The notes below the pieces were generated by a model that saw nothing but the letters and a program-made list of their open reading frames with translations, was not told the origin of the DNA and did not search any database. 64,000 bases of DNA from Spirochaetales bacterium (GTDB taxonomy: Bacteria; Spirochaetota; Spirochaetia; CADAEX01): positions 62,001 to 126,000 of the forward strand of contig JACKPD010000002.1 in the NCBI GenBank assembly GCA_024233785.1, given 5' to 3'. Made by a program: the position numbers and the translations under genes. Shown in pieces: positions 57,662 to 64,000 of the stretch; the stretch's first letter is position 1, and every line of letters begins with the position of its first letter.

Positions 57662-59458
57662 ATGGAAAATATCAGAAATTTTTGCATAATAGCTCATATT
57701 GATCATGGTAAGTCAACGCTGGCAGACAGATTTATTGAAAAAGCCGCGATTATTGAATCGCGAAATTTCAAGAATCAGATACTTGATTCAATGGATATCG
57801 AAAGAGAGCGGGGAATTACAATAAAATCACAAGCGGTAACCATGCCGTACAAAGGCAGGGATAATGCCGATTATGTGCTTAACCTTGTCGATACTCCCGG
57901 GCATGTGGATTTTACCTATGAAGTCTCAAGAGCAATATCCTCCTGCGAAGGGGCTCTACTCCTGATTGATGCATCGCAAGGTGTTGAAGCACAGACACTT
58001 GCCAACCTTTATATGGCAATGGAGCACAATCTGGAAGTGATCCCTGTTATTAACAAGATAGATCTTCCAAGCGCTGATATTGAGGCTGTCAAACACCAGA
58101 TAAATCACGATCTTGGTCTTGATCCGGACCTTGCTGTCCTTGTCTCCGGTAAAACTGGATTCGGCCTTGATGATCTTCTTGAGGCAATAATTCATCTTAT
58201 ACCTGCGCCGTCCGGGAAAAATGATGAACCCCTAAAAGCACTGATCTTTGATTCGCATTACGATCCATACAGGGGCGTTATTGTTCATATAAGGGTTTTT
58301 AACGGTATTTTAAATGAAGGATGCTCAGTCAGATTTATGAATGCCGGTGCCGTCTACAAGGTTGAAGAGGTTGGTAAATTCAGGATTAAACTTGAAAGGT
58401 CAACAGTTCTTGAAGCAGGTGAAGTCGGCTACATAATCGCCGGAATAAAAAATATTTCAGATATAAGGGTAGGGGATACTGTTACGGATATTGCCCGCCC
58501 CGCGGTAAAAGCCCTGCCGGGTTTTAAGGAAGTAAAGCCGGTGGTTTTTTCATCAATTTATCCGGTTGATGCAAACGATTATAATGAACTTGCATCAGCA
58601 ATGGAAAAATTAAAACTCAATGACGCGTCACTCATTTATGAAAAAGACTCATCCGCAGCCCTGGGATTCGGGTTCAGATGCGGTTTCCTGGGGCTTCTGC
58701 ACCTTGAAGTAGTCCAGGAAAGAATTGAAAGGGAATTCGGCCTTTCAATAGTTCTCACATCCCCTTCTGTCAGGTACAAAATCGGCCTTAAGGACGGGAA
58801 AGAACTATCTATTGATAACCCGCTTGAATTCCCTGATCCGATGAAAATTGATTACGCGGAAGAACCATATATAAATGCGGCAATTATAACCCCTTCCGAA
58901 TACCTCGGCTCAATAATGACTTTGTGCATGAGCAAGAGAGGGGTACAGGAATCAATGAATTATCTTGACCAGAAGCGTATAGAGGTTGTCTATGATATGC
59001 CTCTCGCCGAGGTCCTTTTTGATTTCTATGACAAACTTAAATCAGTGAGCCGCGGATATGCTTCCTTTGACTATTCTGTAAAAGGCTATAAAAAGACCGA
59101 TCTTGTAAAGCTTGATATACTTGTAAACGGGGTATCTGTTGATGCTTTATCCATGCTTGTTTTTAAGGAATCAGCCCGAGCAAAAGCGAATAACGTCTGC
59201 AGGAGGCTCCGGGAGGAGATCCCGAAACATCAGTTTAAAATACCTATACAGGGCGCTGTAGGCAACCAGATAATCGCAAGGGAGACAATCAGTGCCTTAA
59301 GGAAGGACGTTACCGCAAAATGCTACGGCGGGGATATTTCGAGAAAGCGCAAGCTGCTTGAAAAACAGAAGGAAGGCAAGAAGAGGATGAAGATGGTTGG
59401 AAATGTTGAACTGCCGCAGAGCGCTTTTCTCTCTGTTCTCAGGACTGATGATGAATAA
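57662..59458 (+). CDS. lepA: translation elongation factor 4
   Basis: Ribosomal GTPase EF4, 598 residues. G1 is CIIAHIDHGKSTLADR, the switch I region has DSMDIERERGITIKSQAV, G3 is NLVDTPGHVDF, G4 is VINKIDLPSAD, and the LepA C-terminal domain (RGYASFDYSVKGYKKTDLVKLDILVNG, GGDISRKRKLLEKQKEGKKRMK) is complete. The ATG has no strong Shine-Dalgarno sequence but is at the conserved N-terminus. Its last 20 bases overlap the end of the DUF115 gene on the other strand. Confidence 0.96.
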   Translation: MENIRNFCIIAHIDHGKSTLADRFIEKAAIIESRNFKNQILDSMDIERERGITIKSQAVTMPYKGRDNADYVLNLVDTPGHVDFTYEVSRAISSCEGALLLIDASQGVEAQTLANLYMAMEHNLEVIPVINKIDLPSADIEAVKHQINHDLGLDPDLAVLVSGKTGFGLDDLLEAIIHLIPAPSGKNDEPLKALIFDSHYDPYRGVIVHIRVFNGILNEGCSVRFMNAGAVYKVEEVGKFRIKLERSTVLEAGEVGYIIAGIKNISDIRVGDTVTDIARPAVKALPGFKEVKPVVFSSIYPVDANDYNELASAMEKLKLNDASLIYEKDSSAALGFGFRCGFLGLLHLEVVQERIEREFGLSIVLTSPSVRYKIGLKDGKELSIDNPLEFPDPMKIDYAEEPYINAAIITPSEYLGSIMTLCMSKRGVQESMNYLDQKRIEVVYDMPLAEVLFDFYDKLKSVSRGYASFDYSVKGYKKTDLVKLDILVNGVSVDALSMLVFKESARAKANNVCRRLREEIPKHQFKIPIQGAVGNQIIARETISALRKDVTAKCYGGDISRKRKLLEKQKEGKKRMKMVGNVELPQSAFLSVLRTDDE

Positions 59459-61094
59459 CTTCAAGTGTATTGCTGATTATCTTTCTGAATCTGTAGCAGG
59501 AAAGCAGAATATACTTGACAGTAACGTCTGTATAATCTTTTGAATAATTAATACCGGGTAATTTCGGCAGAAGATAATCTGAATCCTTAGTCAGCTTTTT
59601 TATAAGATACAGGTTGTCATTTTTAATTTGCCCGTTGAGAGCATCAACGCCGGCTTTGATTACTGCATCTGTCTTTACAAGTTCAGACTCGAGCAAAGTT
59701 TTTATTTCTGCCCGCTTTACCGGAAGGCCCTCTTCCCCGCTTAAAATATTTTCCGGGTTTCCACACTTATCCGTATCTGCGGGAATCAGTTTTTTAAATT
59801 CCTCTTCATCAGCAATATTGTTTGCATTTCCCGTAATTCCGCACGAGAAAAGAGAATAAACTGACTTTCCCCCCGCAATTAAATCCGACATGGTCTCTGA
59901 ATAAGATTTCAATACCGAAGTTGTGTAGACATCCTCGCCTTTTATGTTTTTTACAGGGATCAGATCACGTGAAAAAGAGAGCGCATAATTTTTATCCCCT
60001 GATAATCTGCCCATATTTATGAGACAGTCAATTATTGAGGGGGAATCCTTTGAATGTGTTTTTCCGGGAGTAAAGCTGAAATCAAGGCCGCTGTAGAAAA
60101 CCGGTTTGTCTGTAATCTGCAGAGCTATATAAAGCGCTGTAATCCCTACTGAACCAAGGGGTGGAATAAAGGAGGGTATAAGATTCAGGTTTCTGCATTT
60201 TTCAAGAAATTCAGAATTAGTAAAATGAGATGTAAAATAATACTTTTTACCCTTAAATATTCGGGAAGTCAGCGGGTACGATGTGATATCCGCAATAAGA
60301 GGTATTTTACTGTACCTGAAGCCGATAAAATCAAAAATGTTATAGAGCTGGGATTCTACTGCAACAATAAAGTCCGGAGTTATTCCGTAACCGGCCAGTG
60401 TTTTTATTGCAGTATCAAGTGCGAGTATTTTGAAAAATCTGCGGTATTTTTTGATTAAAGGAAGTGATGACTCAAGTGATTCACCCGCGCCGGCAATAAA
60501 AACGGGAGAATCAACAACCAGATTTCTGATATCATTTTTTTCACAGAACTCAGGCATATTAAGAAAAATATTCGTAAAATACCTGTGACCCAGGGAATAA
60601 AGGGTAAGAGAGTTTTTTAAAAAATTCTTGAGGCTTTTTTTGATATTTTCATAGCATTTCTGATAAAAATCCCTGTTAAGGTAATATCCCCTGTTTAAGG
60701 GGAGGAAAAGGACGTTTTTAATCATACCGTGCTTCATGTTATCGATGTAATTCAGAAAAAAATCAGGATCTTCAATTTTGAGATATTCAAAATCGCAGGA
60801 ATAGCGGGATTCAGCATTATCTTTAAGATTATAAAGACTTATATCAGATTCTATGCACAGTAACCTGCAGCTTTCGGGAAGGCAGGCGTATAATTCTTCA
60901 ATTCCGTAAAAAAGGAGGGGAGAGGGTATAATTATAAGCGTATCCGGCTTAATTTCCTGCTGCCGGATTTTTTGAGCTATTTTGCCCTGCGGATTTGCTT
61001 TATCATATAAAAGTGTGTTGCGGTAAAAAACTGTATAACTATCCTCCTTAACTGCTTTTATCAGGTAAGGAGGAAGAGCCATATCATTCTGCAC
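59439..61094 (-). CDS. DUF115/Maf-type motility-associated glycosyltransferase-like protein
   Basis: A 551-residue protein with the DUF115 (MptE-like) core of motility-associated factors: VFIAGAGESLESSLPLIKKY, ILALDTAIKTLAGYGITPDFIVAVESQ, YFTSHFTNSEFLE, PPLGSVGITALYIALQ and YSGLDFSFTPGKTHS. In other bacteria Maf proteins add nonulosonic acids to flagellin; spirochaetes carry several. No membrane segment is seen. It follows the SurA/PpiD-like gene with a one-base overlap. Confidence 0.82.
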   Translation of the reverse strand: MQNDMALPPYLIKAVKEDSYTVFYRNTLLYDKANPQGKIAQKIRQQEIKPDTLIIIPSPLLFYGIEELYACLPESCRLLCIESDISLYNLKDNAESRYSCDFEYLKIEDPDFFLNYIDNMKHGMIKNVLFLPLNRGYYLNRDFYQKCYENIKKSLKNFLKNSLTLYSLGHRYFTNIFLNMPEFCEKNDIRNLVVDSPVFIAGAGESLESSLPLIKKYRRFFKILALDTAIKTLAGYGITPDFIVAVESQLYNIFDFIGFRYSKIPLIADITSYPLTSRIFKGKKYYFTSHFTNSEFLEKCRNLNLIPSFIPPLGSVGITALYIALQITDKPVFYSGLDFSFTPGKTHSKDSPSIIDCLINMGRLSGDKNYALSFSRDLIPVKNIKGEDVYTTSVLKSYSETMSDLIAGGKSVYSLFSCGITGNANNIADEEEFKKLIPADTDKCGNPENILSGEEGLPVKRAEIKTLLESELVKTDAVIKAGVDALNGQIKNDNLYLIKKLTKDSDYLLPKLPGINYSKDYTDVTVKYILLSCYRFRKIISNTLEVIHHQS

Positions 61095-62587
61095 TAATTG
61101 GCCAGAAAATATTTTGAAAATACAGTGTTAAAATTATCTGTCAGTTTATCGGATTTGAGAAAATATGATGTCAAAGACTGATCGTTCAGCTGCTGGAGGA
61201 TATACGGGTAGTATGCTTCTACAATCTGTGCAAACTCCTCATTCACTGAAGTCTTGTTTAATGATAAAAGGACAAGAGAATTTCCAAGTATAACCGGTTC
61301 TGAAATATCACCTTCTTTCAGCGAAAATGCTTCTGTAAAAAAATCTTCATTATAGTTTAATGAATTAAGATCAGCAGGGGCATTTTCAATTTCAATCTTT
61401 TTAAACAGCAGTTTATTACCGTAATTTACAGGAAATGATGAAGTTTCGAATATCCTGAAGTTGTTAATGGAAGCTGCCTGCTTGAGATTCCCTTCAGTTT
61501 TAATTTTATCTGCAATTTTAATAAAATAATCTTCGATTTTACCTGTTTCATAGTTTTTCATGTAATTCCTGATAGTCGTGACAGATGTGCTGTCATTGAG
61601 GTCTAGCATAACAGGCGCTGTATTGCATTTATAAATTACCCACCCGGAAATAGTCTCAAGTACAGGTGAAATCTCACCGCGGCTGAGGGCAAATACCTTT
61701 TCAATGTCTGAGCTGTTCTTCAGCTCCATTTTAAGGCTGTAATTAAAGGTTTTACCCATATCCCCGCCGTTGTCTGCATAGCTGTCCTTTGACTGGTTTT
61801 TTGCCGTATCGCTGAATGAATCGGGATTTGCTGCCACTATTGAATGAACTTTTTTAGCGTCTTTCTCACTGGAGAGGATTGTAATTTTACTCAACTCCAT
61901 GGATTTGAAAATATCCAGATTTTCTTTTGCAAAATCAAGCATCGCGCTTTCCGGGTAATTGTCAAATGATGTATATGCTATATCAACACTTCTTTCATTT
62001 CTGCCCATTTGGGAAACAAAATCATATTCATTTTTGCTTACTTTTATCCCCTGAAAAAAATCTTTAAGGTATACTTCCTTTATCAGGCTCTCTTTAATTG
62101 TTACCCTGTTTTTATTTTTTTCAGCTCTAGAAGTGCTGTTGTATTTCTCTATGCTGAATTCACCGTTTACTGTATAGGGGCCGTATGTCGCAAGTGTGGT
62201 ATCAATCTTGTTTTCAGAGACATTTACCGAATTTTTACCTGTAATCCAGAGAATCGCTGTATGGATTACTGTTCTTTCAAATGCGCCCCTCCAGACCTGA
62301 TAAGCCTGATACTGGATATCGGCACCGCTGTTTTTATCCAGGTTCTGGGCAAGCAGATCCCTCTGCTCAGAAAGATAATTTCCCGGATAAAAATCTATGT
62401 TTTTATCTCCGTATTTACCAAAAACTATTTTTGCTCCATTGCCGGACATTTTAGATGCTACCGGGGCTCCGACAAATGTAACAATTATGACAATCAGTAT
62501 TATAAAACTGAAAACATATAGAACTGGATGCTTGTCAATTTTTTTATCAACGATGGTTTCTGTCTCTTTCTGTTTTTTTGTGCCCAT
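61094..62587 (-). CDS. SurA/PpiD-like membrane-anchored parvulin
   Basis: A 497-residue protein with a Lys-rich N-terminus, one membrane helix (about 24-45, VLYVFSFIILIVIIVTFVGAP), a SurA-N-like helical chaperone domain and a degenerate PpiC rotamase domain (GGDMGKTFNYSLKMEL, VFALSRGEISPVLETISGWVIYKCN). This topology matches PpiD-type periplasmic chaperones, with the bulk outside the inner membrane. It likely helps fold exported proteins, perhaps the glycosylation or envelope clients of the next gene. The stop and the Maf-like start share one base. Confidence 0.8.
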   Translation of the reverse strand: MGTKKQKETETIVDKKIDKHPVLYVFSFIILIVIIVTFVGAPVASKMSGNGAKIVFGKYGDKNIDFYPGNYLSEQRDLLAQNLDKNSGADIQYQAYQVWRGAFERTVIHTAILWITGKNSVNVSENKIDTTLATYGPYTVNGEFSIEKYNSTSRAEKNKNRVTIKESLIKEVYLKDFFQGIKVSKNEYDFVSQMGRNERSVDIAYTSFDNYPESAMLDFAKENLDIFKSMELSKITILSSEKDAKKVHSIVAANPDSFSDTAKNQSKDSYADNGGDMGKTFNYSLKMELKNSSDIEKVFALSRGEISPVLETISGWVIYKCNTAPVMLDLNDSTSVTTIRNYMKNYETGKIEDYFIKIADKIKTEGNLKQAASINNFRIFETSSFPVNYGNKLLFKKIEIENAPADLNSLNYNEDFFTEAFSLKEGDISEPVILGNSLVLLSLNKTSVNEEFAQIVEAYYPYILQQLNDQSLTSYFLKSDKLTDNFNTVFSKYFLAN

Positions 62588-62672
62588 TTTTAATCCTGTA
62601 AATAAATTTAAGAAACAATATCACGTCGGAATGAAAAATGTCAATTATAGTAAAAAAGTAATATGGAACATC

Positions 62673-62701
62673 TTGACACTAAAAAACAATATCGATATAT
62701 T
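62673..62701 (+). promoter_or_regulatory. promoter of tRNA-Asp
   Basis: TTGACA (62673-62678), 17-base spacer, TATATT (62696-62701). It ends 12 bases before the tRNA. Confidence 0.75.
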
Positions 62702-62713
62702 TGGTGAGGTAAT

Positions 62714-62787
62714 GGGGGCGTGGCGAAGCTGGTTATCGCACCGGCCTGTCAAGCCGGGGATCGCGGGTTCAAGCCCCGTCGCTCCCG
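62714..62787 (+). tRNA. tRNA-Asp (anticodon GTC)
   Basis: Acceptor GGGGGCG / CGCTCCC (one G-T pair), D-arm GCGAAGCTGGTTATCGC, anticodon stem CCGGC/GCCGG with loop CTGTCAA (anticodon GTC), T-arm CGGG TTCAAGC CCCG, discriminator G. CCA is not encoded. Confidence 0.94.
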
Positions 62788-62790
62788 TTC

Positions 62791-62823
62791 ATAAGTCCTT
62801 GCTTAGCAAGGACTTATTTTTTT
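62791..62823 (+). terminator. terminator after tRNA-Asp
   Basis: A perfect 12-bp stem, ATAAGTCCTTGC (62791-62802) with GCAAGGACTTAT (62806-62817), 3-base loop, and TTTTTTT to 62823. Confidence 0.92.
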
Positions 62824-63028
62824 GTCCTTTTCCTGTAAATTATTTAAAAAATCTTTTCAAAATCAGAAATCATTATTGCTCAGATAATCCGGATGGGCTT
62901 ATTTAACCGGGAAACCGAAATTAAAATATTAATCAAAATGGAAAAAAGTGAATCATTTCAGATACTTGTATATATCCTGTAAAAAATATATAAAAAAAAC
63001 AATATATAATAAATACTGGAGCGCACTG

Positions 63029-63550
63029 ATGAATTCAAATCTTAAAAAGAAAAGCATCGCAGGAACTGCCGCCCTTTACCGGGTAAGTATCCAGATGGTT
63101 CTTGCCTTCTTCCTCTACATGGCTTACGTTTACCTGGGGATCAGCATCTGGCTTATTCTGGCATTCGGGGCATTTACGGGGCTTATATTCGGAAAGGTAT
63201 TCTGCAGGTGGATTTGTCCCATAGGTGTAATTATGGAGCTTTTTATGGGATTCGGCGGCTCTGACGGCAAATTCAGGCAGATGTATCAGTATCATAAAAT
63301 CGGCTGTCCAATTGCATGGATATCAGGCGCCCTTAACAGGTTTTCCCTGTTTAAACTGAAAACAGATGCATCTACCTGTATTTCCTGCGGACTCTGCGAT
63401 AAATCCTGTTATATCTCTAAAATTGAACCTGAAAAATACAGCCTGTACAAAAAAGGTAAAGAGCACCCCGGTGACGCCTTTTCCTGCTCGAGGTGCCTCT
63501 CCTGTGTTGCTGCCTGTCCAAATGGAAGCCTTAGCTATAAAGTCAAATAA
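63029..63550 (+). CDS. short membrane-associated 4Fe-4S protein (NapH/YccM-like)
   Basis: A ~173-residue iron-sulfur protein. About two membrane segments lie near the N-terminus (MVLAFFLYMAYVYLGI, SIWLILAFGAFTGLIFG), followed by CRWICPIG, the CxxxCP element of NapH/CcoG-type proteins. Two 4Fe-4S sites come next: CISCGLCDKSC and, near the C-terminus, CSRCLSCVAACP. At 173 residues it is much shorter than NapH (~290). A frame opens at 62948, but ATG 63029 has GGAG seven bases upstream. Partner and electron flow are unknown. It lies alone between two tRNA genes. Confidence 0.8.
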   Translation: MNSNLKKKSIAGTAALYRVSIQMVLAFFLYMAYVYLGISIWLILAFGAFTGLIFGKVFCRWICPIGVIMELFMGFGGSDGKFRQMYQYHKIGCPIAWISGALNRFSLFKLKTDASTCISCGLCDKSCYISKIEPEKYSLYKKGKEHPGDAFSCSRCLSCVAACPNGSLSYKVK

Positions 63551-63558
63551 GATGGCAT

Positions 63559-63593
63559 AAAAAAACCCTGACTCATTATAAAACAAGTCAGGG
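63559..63593 (-). terminator. terminator after tRNA-Phe
   Basis: On the minus strand CCCTGACT (63593-63586) pairs with AGTCAGGG (63573-63566), followed by a seven-T run (63565-63559). It could also stop transcripts from the ferredoxin gene. Confidence 0.8.
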
Positions 63594-63603
63594 CAGTTAT
63601 AAG

Positions 63604-63676
<73 letters not shown>

Positions 63677-63689
63677 AATTACGTGGTTA

Positions 63690-63718
63690 TATATATATCA
63701 CTGTGGAAAAAATGTCAA
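63690..63718 (-). promoter_or_regulatory. promoter of tRNA-Phe
   Basis: On the minus strand TTGACA (63718-63713), 17-base spacer, TATATA (63695-63690), 13 bases before the tRNA. Confidence 0.7.
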
Positions 63719-63803
63719 TATTTATCAGTTATTTTTGTTGGAATAAATATCAGCTATGAGTTATGCAGAAATATACGGCAGGTTCCCTTTTCTCTGATGT
63801 TAC

Positions 63804-63832
63804 TTGAAAATATTATCCAATAAATATATTAT
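63804..63832 (+). promoter_or_regulatory. promoter of ileS
   Basis: TTGAAA (63804-63809), 17-base spacer, TATTAT (63827-63832), both five of six to consensus, 54 bases before the ileS ATG. No T-box-like structure or long leader is seen between. Confidence 0.65.
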
Positions 63833-63886
63833 GTGAAATCAAAAAGACAATTAATTAAGACTTTAAAGTGTTACCCGGGAGGATAA

Positions 63887-64000
63887 ATGTACAAACCAGT
63901 TGATTCTAAAGTGAATTTCCCTCAAATGGAAGAAAATATACTCAAATTCTGGCAAAATAACAGGATTTTTAAGAAATCAATAGAAATAAGGGAGAAATCG
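63887..64000 (+). CDS. ileS: isoleucyl-tRNA synthetase, 3' part outside window
   Basis: Only 38 codons are in the window. They read MYKPVDSKVNFPQMEENI then LKFWQNNRIFKKS, matching the conserved N-terminus of IleS (the FP.ME..IL.FW.....F..S pattern). GGGAGGA lies just before the ATG. The HIGH motif and the rest of the protein are beyond the window edge. Confidence 0.85.
   Translation, partial: MYKPVDSKVNFPQMEENILKFWQNNRIFKKSIEIREKS

Noticed and set aside
62009..62906. Two plus-strand frames of about 170 residues across the PpiD-like gene and tRNA-Asp
   Set aside because: They are antisense to a clear minus-strand gene, and one runs through the tRNA; no domain or ribosome site supports them.
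63677..63886. T-box riboswitch before ileS
   Set aside because: No T-box sequence, specifier loop or terminator is visible; the gap holds two promoters only.

Overview
The window looks like chromosomal core sequence from a spirochaete (Spirochaetota), probably a Treponema/Spirochaeta relative with moderate-to-low GC. This rests on gene content and order: murB next to cysS and an ECF sigma factor, a protein with two cyclic-nucleotide-binding domains, rplU-prp-rpmA-obgE-nadD-yqeK-LCP-rsfS, spoVG-tRNA-rplY-pth-tilS-ftsH, a DUF115/Maf-type motility-associated protein, and spirochaete-type uncharacterised proteins. Parts of this order match what I remember of Treponema pallidum; no search was run. 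I see no insertion sequence, prophage, CRISPR array, rRNA or replication origin.

Layout. 1-2436: arginine deiminase (cut by the window edge), an MBL-fold hydrolase and a DJ-1/PfpI protein. 2511-4661 (minus): a histidine phosphatase and acetate kinase. 4775-8416: an unrecognised exported protein, then mgtE and murB (minus). 8480-13306: cysS, then an ECF sigma / zinc anti-sigma pair with two envelope proteins, the second a TIG-transglutaminase-like protein that has lost its catalytic cysteine. 13433-19934: the double cNMP-binding regulator behind a consensus promoter, a secreted PCMT-like protein (minus), valS and proS. 20016-28574: a LEA14-like lipoprotein, a four-domain CoA-disulfide reductase/rhodanese/TusA/DsrE fusion, a 2-hydroxyacid dehydrogenase, an orphan adenine methylase, a cysteine desulfurase, a Nudix hydrolase and a TrmJ-like methylase. 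28660-34598: an aminotransferase, then a nucleotide/cofactor run (tandem-OPRT pyrE, pyrF, pyridoxal kinase, HAD phosphatase, apt).

34701-38311: tRNA-Gln and tRNA-Glu with a terminator, then leuA-cimA (minus). The leuA leader is the best find in the window. It encodes an unannotated 31-residue peptide with 10 Ile and 4 Leu codons, followed by a competing antiterminator and a textbook terminator. This is a classical transcription attenuator that reads both end products of the operon, Leu through LeuA and Ile through CimA.

38397-62587: an uncharacterised spirochaete protein, a YfiH-type laccase-domain protein and argS. Next come the ribosome/assembly cluster (rplU, prp with a non-AUG start, rpmA, obgE, nadD, yqeK, a degenerate LCP protein, rsfS), an Asp-rich protein, ispE, spoVG, tRNA-Gln, rplY, pth (CUG start) and tilS. 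A proteostasis/envelope group follows (ftsH, a TPR protein, a DegP-like lipoprotein), then lepA, and on the minus strand a Maf-like protein with a SurA/PpiD-like chaperone. 62714-64000: tRNA-Asp, a short membrane ferredoxin, tRNA-Phe (minus) and the start of ileS.

Most of this is ordinary housekeeping. The unusual content is regulatory (the attenuator, non-canonical starts, a repeat before rplU) and a set of degenerate or fused enzymes: transglutaminase Cys to Ser, an LCP without its Arg-Asp pair, a secreted PCMT-like protein, tandem OPRT and the four-domain sulfur enzyme.
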